A stretch of DNA of 64,000 nt from positions 1 through 64,000 of the forward strand of contig CALDYY010000076.1 in NCBI GenBank assembly GCA_937944245.1. Reading direction: 5' to 3'. The DNA comes from an uncultured Saprospiraceae bacterium (GTDB taxonomy: Bacteria > Bacteroidota > Bacteroidia > Chitinophagales > Saprospiraceae). The notes under the pieces were generated by a model. The model was not told the DNA's origin and ran no database searches. It saw only the letters and a list, made by a program, of their open reading frames with translations. Of the stretch, positions 9,946 to 19,845 are shown piece after piece (positions within the stretch are counted from its first letter, which is position 1; each line of letters starts with the position of its first letter). The position numbers and the translations under genes are program-made.

Positions 9946-10788
9946 TTACTTGATAGTCATGTTATCAAAGCGATAGAGTTGAAAATATTCAATCAATCCA
10001 ATTAATTTTTCAGCATATCTAGGGTCGGTGGCATAACCTGCTTTTTTTAAGCCATACGCCCAACCTTTATAATCTGTTTTTTTCAACTTGTGCAATCCTT
10101 TGTAGCGGTCTCCCATTAAAAGTTCAGAATGTACCCTAAAACTCTCCCAACTAGAATCAAACACCCTGAACATGTCATAAACACTATCGTCCGTGTAATT
10201 TCTGCAAGTGCAACCTTTGCATTTACTCTTGCATTTGATACCAAAATGATTGTTCGATTCCAACGCTAATCTACTTTCTCCAGCATTTGATTCTAGTAGC
10301 CCTTGTGCCAGCGTAATGCTTGCAGGAATACCAAATTTCTGTTGCTCCACAATCGCACTTTTTGCAAACCGCTTAATATACTGCTTACAAACGTTCATGT
10401 GATGCTCTACTACCTCAGTATCAACTTTGTTTTTCTGCGCATAAGTTGGATTTAACACAAAACCAATGTTAGAAAAGGTGTTGGCTGTTCTATCCTTCCA
10501 CACTTGCTTAGTGCCATTAGTCAATTCATCCTCTACAAAGTCAAAAATTAATGCTGTATTCACAGCCGAATCTGTTACTTTACCACTCGTTAAATGCGCA
10601 TCTCTTGATGCCAATTCTGTTGTTGGAGCATTACTTCCTTTCAAAGCAAATTGAACGCTCACATCCTTTGCGACTAGAAGATAAACTCCTAGCAAAATTG
10701 CGCCGAATTTCAATCCGTAGCGACTGAGCAAATAAGCCAGCCACACCAGAGCAGGGCGCACGGGTTTGTAAATTTCATATTTCACCAT
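9946..10788 (-). CDS. Glucosaminidase-domain protein (peptidoglycan hydrolase-like)
   Basis: IPASITLAQGLLESNAGESRLALESNNHFGIKC; AYGLKKAGYATDPRYAEKLIGLIE. Confidence 0.87.
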   Translation of the reverse strand: MVKYEIYKPVRPALVWLAYLLSRYGLKFGAILLGVYLLVAKDVSVQFALKGSNAPTTELASRDAHLTSGKVTDSAVNTALIFDFVEDELTNGTKQVWKDRTANTFSNIGFVLNPTYAQKNKVDTEVVEHHMNVCKQYIKRFAKSAIVEQQKFGIPASITLAQGLLESNAGESRLALESNNHFGIKCKSKCKGCTCRNYTDDSVYDMFRVFDSSWESFRVHSELLMGDRYKGLHKLKKTDYKGWAYGLKKAGYATDPRYAEKLIGLIEYFQLYRFDNMTIK

Positions 10789-11202
10789 AGCTAAAACAAT
10801 TTGTTGTTAAAATTTCACCAATTAACTCAAGATTACAAAGTTCTTTTGAAAAAGTCAAGCCCTGTTCAAAGATTACATTTTAATCTATCACTTTTTTGAC
10901 GCAATATCACATGGTTAAGTAACAAAAAAGTTTTCAAATAAAAAGAAAATATTTTTTTCCACAAGCATTGTGGAAATTGAGTTAATATAAATTGTGTTAC
11001 TATTAACTTTAGTTTACTAACTTTTACTATTCCATCTTAGAAAGCATATTTATAATCAATATATTGTCATTTTTATTTTTATTTACAATTCAAAGAAAAT
11101 GTTTAAAACGGTGTTCTTGTCAGATTAAATTCAAATTTGCGTAGCTTTTTCACATTTATTCTGTTATTTCGCAGTTGGAATCACTAACAATTTGACTGAA
11201 GA

Positions 11203-12183
11203 ATGGCAGATATTAGAAGAATTGCAGTCTTTACCTCAGGTGGAGATGCACCTGGCATGAATGCAGCCATCAGGGCAGTAGTTCGTACTGCTAGCCACTA
11301 CGATTTACATGTTTATGGCGTTCGTAGAGGGTATCAAGGCATGATAGAAAATGATGTCAAGCGTATGGAAACGCGCGACGTTGGTAATATCATACAAAGA
11401 GGAGGAACTATTCTCAAAACAGCGAGAAGTAAGGATTTTATGAATCCCGTAGGTAGAGCAAAAGCCTACGATACGCTCAAAGCACATGATATTGATGCCG
11501 TTGTAGCCATCGGTGGCGATGGTACTTATACGGGGGCGATGATTTTTTCGGAAGAGTACGACATTCCTTTTATTGGTATTCCGGGAACGATTGATAATGA
11601 TATTTTTGGAACAGATTACACGATTGGCTATGATACGGCAGTCAACACAGCCATTGAAGCCGTAGATCGCATCAGAGATACCGCAGACTCACACAATCGC
11701 CTATTTTTTGTAGAAGTAATGGGACGACATGCAGGATTTATTGCCTTGAGTGCAGGTATAGGTGGTGGTGCAGGCTGTATTCTTGTGCCTGAATATGATA
11801 CCTCCATTGATGCGCTTTGCGATGTGCTAAAAAAGGGCGTTTATAAAGATAAATTGTTCAGTATTGTTATCATAGCAGAGGGCAATAAAAATGGCGGAGC
11901 TGCTGAAATTGCTCAAAAAGTTCAGGAACAGTTCAATTTTTACGACTCAAAAGTAGCAGTGATTGGACACTTGCAGCGCGGTGGCGCACCTACTGCTCTT
12001 GACCGCTTATTAGCAAGTCGCTTAGGTTTTGGAGCAGTGGAAAGACTTTTGGCTGGCGAACGCAATGTAGCATTAGGTTTAGTGAATGATGAAGTTGTGG
12101 CTACGCCATTTAAGGAGGCTATTTCAAATAAGAAGGATTTGAATAAAGAACTTCTGCGTATGGCAAGTATTTTAGCACTTTAG
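11203..12183 (+). CDS. pfkA: ATP-dependent 6-phosphofructokinase
   Basis: FTSGGDAPGMNAAIRAVVR, GGDGTYTGA, PGTIDNDIFGTDYTIGYDTA, EVMGRHAGFIAL. Confidence 0.96.
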   Translation: MADIRRIAVFTSGGDAPGMNAAIRAVVRTASHYDLHVYGVRRGYQGMIENDVKRMETRDVGNIIQRGGTILKTARSKDFMNPVGRAKAYDTLKAHDIDAVVAIGGDGTYTGAMIFSEEYDIPFIGIPGTIDNDIFGTDYTIGYDTAVNTAIEAVDRIRDTADSHNRLFFVEVMGRHAGFIALSAGIGGGAGCILVPEYDTSIDALCDVLKKGVYKDKLFSIVIIAEGNKNGGAAEIAQKVQEQFNFYDSKVAVIGHLQRGGAPTALDRLLASRLGFGAVERLLAGERNVALGLVNDEVVATPFKEAISNKKDLNKELLRMASILAL

Positions 12184-13020
12184 TCGAGCATACAACATTC
12201 GATATTTTCCATTCAAATCTTCATGTAGCTGAACATTAAATGTTTTGGAGGTCAAGATATGCTCTACTTCCAAAGCATTAAATTCATTCAATTCAAAAAA
12301 TAGATGCCCATTGTTAGGTAGCTTTTGAATTGCCAACTCAGCAATTAAATCATAAAAAAGTGTTGGCTTGGCATCTGCTACAAAAAGGGCTAAAGCCGGT
12401 TCATACTGTTTAACAGAAATTGGCATTAATGCTTGCTCGGCATAAGGAATATAAGGTGGATTGCTTACGATGATATTGATATTATTCAACTGCTTCCAAC
12501 TAGATTTATTACGAATGTCCATACATCGAAAATCAATTTCTACATTGTTATTTTCAGCATTCTCCCGTGCTACGCTCAAAGCATTTTCACTCACATCAAT
12601 AGCAATGACTTTTGCGTTGGGTAAGTTTTTTTTCAAAGCAATGGCAATACAGCCACTCCCCGTACCAACATCTAAGATAACTCCAGAAAAAGAACGACCT
12701 ATTGTTTGAATAAGTAAATATACCAATTCTTCTGTTTCCTGACGTGGAATGAGTACGTCAGGCGTCACTTTTAGTTTTAATCCATAAAAATCAGCTTGCC
12801 TAAGAATGTATTGTACAGGTTCATGCTGTAACAAACGCTGTGTAATTTCCGCTAATCGAGAAAGATAAGTGATGGGAAAATCCTTTTCACTTGCTTGTCC
12901 AAAAATGCTAAATTCATCTTCAAAGACAATCTTAGCTATACTTTTGGCTTCGCCAGATTCATATATTAGTTCAAGTTGATGAACAAGTGCATTAAACGTA
13001 TTTTTAATACTTAATTTCAT
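12172..13020 (-). CDS. prmC: Peptide chain release factor N5-glutamine methyltransferase
   Basis: LIPRQETEELV, DVGTGSGCIAIALKK, VSNPPYIP motifs. Confidence 0.93.
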   Translation of the reverse strand: MKLSIKNTFNALVHQLELIYESGEAKSIAKIVFEDEFSIFGQASEKDFPITYLSRLAEITQRLLQHEPVQYILRQADFYGLKLKVTPDVLIPRQETEELVYLLIQTIGRSFSGVILDVGTGSGCIAIALKKNLPNAKVIAIDVSENALSVARENAENNNVEIDFRCMDIRNKSSWKQLNNINIIVSNPPYIPYAEQALMPISVKQYEPALALFVADAKPTLFYDLIAELAIQKLPNNGHLFFELNEFNALEVEHILTSKTFNVQLHEDLNGKYRMLYARLKC

Positions 13021-13029
13021 GGTAAAAAG

Positions 13030-13064
13030 TAGCGGTACTGAATTTCAAAAATTCAGTACCGCTA
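13030..13064 (-). terminator. Strong terminator downstream of nspC, adjoining the prmC start
   Basis: 16-bp stem TAGCGGTACTGAATTT/AAATTCAGTACCGCTA; on the minus strand followed by CTTTTTACC then ATG. Confidence 0.8.
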
Positions 13065-13083
13065 GGCTTGTTGACTATAATAA

Positions 13084-14226
13084 TTACCCTAAACGGCTTC
13101 TAAAATCTTCGTAAACGAAGGCGCGTAGCAGTTCAATCGTTCCATCTTCTTTTTTCAAGCAAATGCTTGGATGTTTCACACCATTGAACATAGTCGTTTT
13201 GACCATAGTATAGTGAATCATGTCCTCAAATATTAGTTCTTGACCTACCTTTAAAGGTGTATCAAAAGAATATTCCGCCATGTAATCACCTGCTAGGCAA
13301 CTCACACCACCGATGCGATAAGTTGGTTTTCCCTCAACTGCATCCGTTGCTCCTGTAATTTTAGGACGGTAGGGCATTTCTAGTGTATCAGGCATATGCG
13401 CCGTGAAAGAAACATCTACGATAGCAGTTTGAACACCTCTATTCTCAACAATATCCAATATGGTGGACACCAAAGTGCCTGTCTGCCAAGCAATAGCACT
13501 ACCTGGCTCCAATATGATGTCTAAGTTTGGATAACGCATCTTGAAGTTTTTTAGGACTTCAATTAAATGAGCAACGTTGTAATCTTTTCTAGTAATCAAA
13601 TGACCGCCTCCCATGTTGACCCACTTTAGTTGAGGTAGCCATTGTCCAAATTTCTGTTCAAAAACCGCTAACGTTTTTTCTAATTCATAAGAAGTAGATT
13701 CACAAAGGGTATGAAAATGTAGTCCCTCAATATCTTCTGGTAGCCCATCAGCAAAAGCTACTTCTGTAACCCCTAAACGCGAGCCTTTGGCTGCTGGATT
13801 GTACAAATCTGTCGTTACTTCTGAATATTCAGGATTAACACGAATGCCACAGGAAATTTTTTCAGGGAAAGATTTTACCTGCGCTTGATACTTTCTGTAT
13901 TGATGCACAGAATTGAACGTCAAATGGCTGCTGTATTGCAAAAGTGCTTCAAAATCATCTGGCAAGTACGCCACTGCGTAAGTATGCGCTTTTTTGCCCA
14001 TTTCTTCATAAATCAATCGAGCTTCATTTAAAGAACTAGCAGTTGCACCGCTCAGATATTGCCCCACCACTGGAAACATTCGCCAAGTGGCAAAGGCTTT
14101 CAATGCTAAAATGATAGATACGCCAGCCTCTTTTTGAACTGTTTGAAGAACCTCTAAATTTTTTTTAAAAGCTGCTTCTTCTATCAAAAAATAGGGAGAA
14201 GTAATGTGTTCATTGTTATACTGCAT
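13084..14226 (-). CDS. nspC: Carboxynorspermidine/carboxyspermidine decarboxylase
   Basis: SPYFLIEEAAFKKNLEVL, LALKAFATW, GSRLGVT, LHFHTLCES, WVNMGGGHL, EPGSAIAWQTG. Confidence 0.9.
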   Translation of the reverse strand: MQYNNEHITSPYFLIEEAAFKKNLEVLQTVQKEAGVSIILALKAFATWRMFPVVGQYLSGATASSLNEARLIYEEMGKKAHTYAVAYLPDDFEALLQYSSHLTFNSVHQYRKYQAQVKSFPEKISCGIRVNPEYSEVTTDLYNPAAKGSRLGVTEVAFADGLPEDIEGLHFHTLCESTSYELEKTLAVFEQKFGQWLPQLKWVNMGGGHLITRKDYNVAHLIEVLKNFKMRYPNLDIILEPGSAIAWQTGTLVSTILDIVENRGVQTAIVDVSFTAHMPDTLEMPYRPKITGATDAVEGKPTYRIGGVSCLAGDYMAEYSFDTPLKVGQELIFEDMIHYTMVKTTMFNGVKHPSICLKKEDGTIELLRAFVYEDFRSRLG

Positions 14227-14321
14227 GAAAATACGTTAGTCTAATAGTTTAATTGTTAAGTTAATCAATCTTTCATAATATCAACTAAATCACTCACCCA
14301 ACAAAAAAATAATCAAAAAAG

Positions 14322-15533
14322 TTATAGCTCTAAATCAATATTTACCAATTCATGCCAAGGCAAACCTACTTTACCTAGCATCGCTAAAAAAGGGTCTGGA
14401 TTAAATTCTTCCACATTTTTCACGCCAGTACCTGACCATTCACCTGTTAGCATCATCATTGCACCAAGCATAGCAGGTACACCTGTTGTGTAAGAAACAC
14501 CTTGTGTTCCTGTTTCTTTGTAAGCGGCTTCATGGCTACAGTTATTCCAAATATAGTAGGTCTTTTCTTGACCATCCTTTATACCTTTAATGCGGCAACC
14601 AATCGAGGTCTGACCTGTGTAATTTGTGCCAAGTTCACCAGGGTCAGGCAATACCGCTTTCAAAAACTCCAAAGGAACAACATCTATTCCCTTATATTTT
14701 ATGGGTTCAATACTTGCCATGCCAATATTCTGGATAACGCGAAGATGGGTCAAATACTCATCGCCAAAAGTCATCCAGAAACGTGCACGCTTTAATGTTG
14801 GAAAATTCTTCACTAATGATTCTAGCTCTTCGTGATAAATCACATATGATTTTTTTGGTCCAATATTGGGATAAGTAATCATTTTACTGATAGCGTGAGG
14901 CTCTGTTTCCACCCATTGTCCATTTTCCCAATACTTTCCTTTTTGTGTGACTTCACGGATATTAATTTCGGGATTAAAATTAGTGGCAAATGCTTTACCA
15001 TGATCACCAGCATTGCAATCAATAATATCTAAGTAGTGCATTTCATCAAAATGATGTTTAGCTGCCCTAGCGGTGAAGACACTCGTTACGCCTGGGTCAA
15101 AACCACAACCCAACACTGCTAATAAGCCCGCATCTTTGAAGCGTTCCTGATAAGCCCACTGCCAACTATACTCAAATTTTGCCACATCTTTAGGTTCGTA
15201 ATTGGCAGTATCCAAATAATGTACCCCTGCTTGTAAACAGGCTTCCATAATGGTTAAATCTTGATAAGGTAGTGCTACATGTATCACCATTTTAGGTTGA
15301 AAATGCTTCATAAGTTTCACTAATTCGGGTATATTCTCGGCATCAATTCCCGCTGTTTGAATGTTGCGATGTCCCGTGGCTTCCATGACATCTCTAGCGA
15401 TGATGTCGCATTTTGACTTAGTTCTGCTCGCTAACATAATTTCGGAAAATACTTCTGGATGCTGTGCACACTTGAACGCCACTACTCTACCTACTCCTCC
15501 AGCACCGATAATCATTACTTTTGACATGTACAA
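14322..15533 (-). CDS. Saccharopine dehydrogenase-family protein, probable carboxynorspermidine/carboxyspermidine synthase
   Basis: MIIGAGGVGRVVAFKCAQHPEVF Rossmann motif, HVALPYQDLTIMEACLQAGVHYLDTANYEP, LGCGFDPGVTSVF; adjacent to nspC. Confidence 0.88.
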   Translation of the reverse strand: MYMSKVMIIGAGGVGRVVAFKCAQHPEVFSEIMLASRTKSKCDIIARDVMEATGHRNIQTAGIDAENIPELVKLMKHFQPKMVIHVALPYQDLTIMEACLQAGVHYLDTANYEPKDVAKFEYSWQWAYQERFKDAGLLAVLGCGFDPGVTSVFTARAAKHHFDEMHYLDIIDCNAGDHGKAFATNFNPEINIREVTQKGKYWENGQWVETEPHAISKMITYPNIGPKKSYVIYHEELESLVKNFPTLKRARFWMTFGDEYLTHLRVIQNIGMASIEPIKYKGIDVVPLEFLKAVLPDPGELGTNYTGQTSIGCRIKGIKDGQEKTYYIWNNCSHEAAYKETGTQGVSYTTGVPAMLGAMMMLTGEWSGTGVKNVEEFNPDPFLAMLGKVGLPWHELVNIDLEL

Positions 15534-15672
15534 TTAGATTTATGATGATTTAAAATTTTCAATTCAGCAACAAGTCTTTTACTTTTGAACTTATAAGACG
15601 AAGTTAGTTTGATTTTGATATTTTTAAATTTATTTTAAAGTAAAGAAAAAGTTGTTTGAGTAAAAAATAATT

Positions 15673-16728
15673 ATGAAAAAAAATAAAAAAATAAAAACTG
15701 AGGAATTTAATCCAAGTGGAGTAGGTATTAATAATGGTCATTTTATTGGTTTACCATACGAAGAGGAAGAATCAGAAATTGTGCTGATTAGCGTGCCTTG
15801 GGATGTTACAGTATCTTTTGGAGAGGGTACCTCAACTGGAGCTAAAAACATTTTAGAATGCTCGCCACAACTAGATTTGTATGACGAGGACGCTCCAAAT
15901 ATCTGGAAACGAGGTATTTATTTGAGACCTTTAGAAAGAGAGGATTTAAGTTGGAATGAGCAATATCGAAACCGAGCAAAAGAGTACATCCAGTTTTTGG
16001 AGCGAGGTGGAGAAATTGAAGAAGACCAAGCTATGCAAAACATGCTTTCTAGTATTAATCGAGCTTGCCGAGAATTGAAAGACTATGTAAAAGAACAAAC
16101 TACTGCCTTGCTTAAGCAAAATAAAATTGTTGGCTTAGTCGGTGGCGACCACTCCACCCCATTAGGATTTTTGGAAGCACTTGCCGAGAAATATACTTCT
16201 TTTGGCATCTTGCAAGTGGATGCCCATATGGATTTGCGCAATGCCTACGAAGGGTTCAAATACTCTCATGCTTCTATTTTTTACAATGCTTTGCAAATTC
16301 CCAATATTAGCAAAATAGTGCAAGTCGGCATTAGAGATTATTGTGAAGAAGAAGTTCAATTTGCTGCCCAACATAAAGAGAGAGTGGAAGTATTTTATGA
16401 ACATCAAATACGAAGAGCGCAATTCAGCGGCGTTAATTATGAGCAAATAATAGAAAAAATAGTGAATGCGCTCCCCGAGAAAGTATATATCACGGTAGAT
16501 ATTGATGGACTTGACCCTTCACTTTGCCCCAACACAGGTACGCCTGTGCCAGGAGGTTTGCAACTACAAGAATTGTTTTACTTACTTAAAGCGGTAGCAG
16601 ATAGTGGCAAAACCATTATTGGTTTTGATCTTTGCGAAGTTGCTGGCACTGACCATCATTTGGACGGTAACGTGGGAGCTAGAGTACTCTACAAACTTTG
16701 CTGCATGGCAGGTCTGACTAATAAATAA
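15673..16728 (+). CDS. Arginase/agmatinase-family (ureohydrolase) protein
   Basis: GGDHSTPLGFLEAL, QVDAHMDLRNAY, SHASIFYNAL, VDIDGLDPSLCPNTGTPVPGGL. Confidence 0.9.
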   Translation: MKKNKKIKTEEFNPSGVGINNGHFIGLPYEEEESEIVLISVPWDVTVSFGEGTSTGAKNILECSPQLDLYDEDAPNIWKRGIYLRPLEREDLSWNEQYRNRAKEYIQFLERGGEIEEDQAMQNMLSSINRACRELKDYVKEQTTALLKQNKIVGLVGGDHSTPLGFLEALAEKYTSFGILQVDAHMDLRNAYEGFKYSHASIFYNALQIPNISKIVQVGIRDYCEEEVQFAAQHKERVEVFYEHQIRRAQFSGVNYEQIIEKIVNALPEKVYITVDIDGLDPSLCPNTGTPVPGGLQLQELFYLLKAVADSGKTIIGFDLCEVAGTDHHLDGNVGARVLYKLCCMAGLTNK

Positions 16729-16738
16729 GTAGTTTTAA

Positions 16739-16768
16739 TTAACTGAAGCCTTAGAAGGCTTCAGTTAA
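16739..16768 (+). terminator. Rho-independent terminator-like hairpin
   Basis: Perfect 13-bp stem TTAACTGAAGCCT/AGGCTTCAGTTAA, loop TAGA. Confidence 0.75.
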
Positions 16769-16923
16769 TTCCGCGTAATAGAAATCAATAGGTTTTAGTG
16801 CCTACTCAAAAAACACATCCATTCCAATAAATATTTGGCATCAATTCAAAAAAAGATTAATCTTTACCTTTATCCTCAAAATTTTCATAATTTTACGCCA
16901 CTAATGTTAAAAAATTCAATACA

Positions 16924-18633
16924 ATGATGAAATCAATTTTACTTTCCTTTTTTTCCTTATACGCAATAGCTATATATGCGCAAAATAATGTTGTTTTCAA
17001 GATTACTCATCAAGAAGGTAAAGTATTGGACGGTCGCCTTTTGCTGATGCTCTCTAATAATGATGAAGAAGAACCCCGTTTTCAAATCTTAGATGGCCCG
17101 AACACTCAACTCGTTTTCGGTATGGATGTAGAAAACTGGTCAGCAGGCATGCCAGCTACACTGGATGGTGCGGCTTTTGGCTATCCTATTCAAAGTCTTC
17201 ACGAAGTCCCTCCTGGAGAATATAACGTACAAGCACTTTTACATTTGTATGAAACCTTTAACCGCGCTGATGGACATACCGTGAAATTGCCAATGGATAG
17301 AGGGGAAGGGCAGCAATGGAATAAAGCTCCTGGTAATATTTACAATTTACCCAAAAAAGTTATTATCACTGCAAATAGTAGGCAAATTATTCATATTGAA
17401 CTTGACCAAACTATTCCACCTATTGAGCCACCAAAGGATACAAAATACATCAAACACGTTCAAATACAATCTAAATTGCTGACGGAGTTTTGGGGCAGAC
17501 CCATGTATTTAGGGGCGCATGTGTTACTACCTGAAGGGTTTGAGGAACACCCAAATGTAAAATATCCATTGGCTATTTTTCATGGGCATTTTCCTTATGA
17601 CTTTGATGGCTTCCGCACTACGCCACCAGACCCAAATTTAAAGCCTGATTATAGCCCACGTTTTAAACTTGAGGGCTACAATAAAATTATTCAGCAAGAA
17701 GCCTACGATTTTTATAAAATGTGGACTGGACCCGATTTCCCAAGAGTGTTAGCTATTGAAATTCAACATGCCAATCCTTACTATGATGATTCTTACGCCG
17801 TTAACTCCGAAAATTTAGGCCCTTACGGCGATGCTATTACTTACGAATTAATTCCTTATATCGAAAAACAATTTAGAGGTATTGGCAAAGGTTGGGCGCG
17901 CTTTACTTATGGCGGTTCAACGGGAGGTTGGGAAGCCTTGGCAGTGCAAGTAAAATACCCTACCGAATATAATGGTTGTTACGCTGCCTGCCCTGACCCA
18001 GTAGATTTTAGAGCTTATGGTTTGGTGGACCTTTACAGAGATAAAAACGCCTATTACTTAGATAGCCCTTTCAAGAAAACACTGCGCCCTGGTCATCGCG
18101 ATTACTTAGGTCAAGTGGACGCAACGCTGTACGAAATGAATATGCGCGAACTGGCTTTAGGAACAAAGAGCCGCTCTGGACAGCAATGGGACATCTGGGA
18201 AGCTGTTTATTCACCTGTTGGTAAAGATGGCTATCCACAACGCATTTGGAATAAATTGACTGGAGACATCAACTCAGAAATTACAGAATACTGGCGAGAA
18301 AACTACGATTTGGCATATATCATTCAGCGTGATTGGGCAAAACACGGCAAAGATTGGGCTGGAAAAATCAATGTCTATTGCGGTGATATGGATAACTACT
18401 ACCTCAACAATGCCGTCTATTTGATTGAGGACATATTGAAATCCTTTAAAAATCCAAGTTATGGTGGCGAAGTTACTTATGGCGACAGGGCAGAGCATTG
18501 TTGGAATGGCGACCCTACACAACCAAATTATATTTCGCGATTGCGTTATCATAGAATGTTCATTCCAAAATGGGCAGAGGAAGTAAAAAAACGTGCTCCC
18601 AAAGGTGCTGACTTGACTTCTTGGCGGTATTAG
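16924..18633 (+). CDS. Secreted alpha/beta-hydrolase-fold esterase-like protein
   Basis: N-terminal signal peptide; LLPEGFEEHPNVKYPLAIFHGH; nucleophile-elbow-like GGSTGGWEAL. Confidence 0.65.
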   Translation: MMKSILLSFFSLYAIAIYAQNNVVFKITHQEGKVLDGRLLLMLSNNDEEEPRFQILDGPNTQLVFGMDVENWSAGMPATLDGAAFGYPIQSLHEVPPGEYNVQALLHLYETFNRADGHTVKLPMDRGEGQQWNKAPGNIYNLPKKVIITANSRQIIHIELDQTIPPIEPPKDTKYIKHVQIQSKLLTEFWGRPMYLGAHVLLPEGFEEHPNVKYPLAIFHGHFPYDFDGFRTTPPDPNLKPDYSPRFKLEGYNKIIQQEAYDFYKMWTGPDFPRVLAIEIQHANPYYDDSYAVNSENLGPYGDAITYELIPYIEKQFRGIGKGWARFTYGGSTGGWEALAVQVKYPTEYNGCYAACPDPVDFRAYGLVDLYRDKNAYYLDSPFKKTLRPGHRDYLGQVDATLYEMNMRELALGTKSRSGQQWDIWEAVYSPVGKDGYPQRIWNKLTGDINSEITEYWRENYDLAYIIQRDWAKHGKDWAGKINVYCGDMDNYYLNNAVYLIEDILKSFKNPSYGGEVTYGDRAEHCWNGDPTQPNYISRLRYHRMFIPKWAEEVKKRAPKGADLTSWRY

Positions 18634-18765
18634 TCAGAGAACATTTACTCCATTACTAATGGGCTAATCTTCGGTAATTCATCTATCAAGACCTAGTTAT
18701 GGAGTAGTTCTTCTTACAAAAATCATAAAAAGTTGTAACTTTGAAAGGAATAAACCGATTACCTA

Positions 18766-19773
18766 ATGGAATTTAACGCTTTTAAACAAACACTACGCAA
18801 TGACTTGATTAATGGGCAGCCACAGCAAGCGATTGAACGTTTGCTTGAAATTTATGATAAGATAGGCGGTGAATCTCAATATGAAGTAATTGTGTTGGCT
18901 GGAAGATTAAAGCGATTGCGAGATAAAGAAATTGCAGGTGTTCTGAGTACTGAAGAAGTTGACCGACAAACCAATGCCATTAAATATAACCTGCTTCAAT
19001 TAATTGACCAACTACATCAAGACCCTGCTATTGCTAATCATTTTGGCTTAGTCATTCCTAAAACGAATACCAAATCTTCACAAAATCCTACTCCCACTTC
19101 CTCACGATGGTTCATTTTGGGCGGTATTGTATTGACAATCGCTATTCTATTTTATGTTTTTAACCTGCCACAAAAAGCAGATATGGTTCCAGATATTGCC
19201 ATTGAGGAAAAAAAGGAACAACCCGAGGAAGATAAGAAAGCAATAGATCATGCCACATCAAGTATTGTCGAAAATACCAAAACGAATAATCCCATAAAAC
19301 AACCCGACAAAAAGACACCTGAACGTGAAATCGTCGTAACTCCTGAGATAGAAGAAACTGTTGCAGACGATAAATCAAGAGTAAGAATAATCAATCCCGA
19401 ACTGACTATTGTCAGGAAAACAGAAGCTATCAATAAAGCTATTAAAAAATATACCAAAGAAAATCCAGGTGTTTTATCTTTAAATACTCCTTTAGAAAGT
19501 AGCATTGCAACTGGCATAGAAGCTGATTTCTACCAGATTCAGTTGGCACGCTTGGGCAGGCTAACCATTCTGATAACGCCTAAAAGTACCGACTTGCGAG
19601 CAAGAATAGACATCTTTGATGACAGAGGCAATCGAATTTTACAAAGTATAGCCACTGAAAAAGGAGCTATCATCAAAGAAACTTTTACTACACAGCGACA
19701 ACAATACAATATTAAATTAGAAAGTTACCTTAAAACCACAGGTAATTATACGATTGAGGCTTACTTCGAGTAA
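18766..19773 (+). CDS. EAD11-like domain, TM helix, C-terminal PPC-like beta domain
   Basis: FKQTLRNDLINGQPQQAIERLLEIY...YEVIVLAGRLKRLRDKEIAGVLSTEEVDRQTNAIKYNLLQLIDQL resembles effector-associated domain 11; TM WFILGGIVLTIAILFYVF. Confidence 0.7.
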   Translation: MEFNAFKQTLRNDLINGQPQQAIERLLEIYDKIGGESQYEVIVLAGRLKRLRDKEIAGVLSTEEVDRQTNAIKYNLLQLIDQLHQDPAIANHFGLVIPKTNTKSSQNPTPTSSRWFILGGIVLTIAILFYVFNLPQKADMVPDIAIEEKKEQPEEDKKAIDHATSSIVENTKTNNPIKQPDKKTPEREIVVTPEIEETVADDKSRVRIINPELTIVRKTEAINKAIKKYTKENPGVLSLNTPLESSIATGIEADFYQIQLARLGRLTILITPKSTDLRARIDIFDDRGNRILQSIATEKGAIIKETFTTQRQQYNIKLESYLKTTGNYTIEAYFE

Positions 19774-19845
19774 TTAAGTAATTAGTCTTATTGTAAAATT
19801 ACAGCGGAGATTTACCTTTAATATCACTGAGTATAAACCGGCTAG

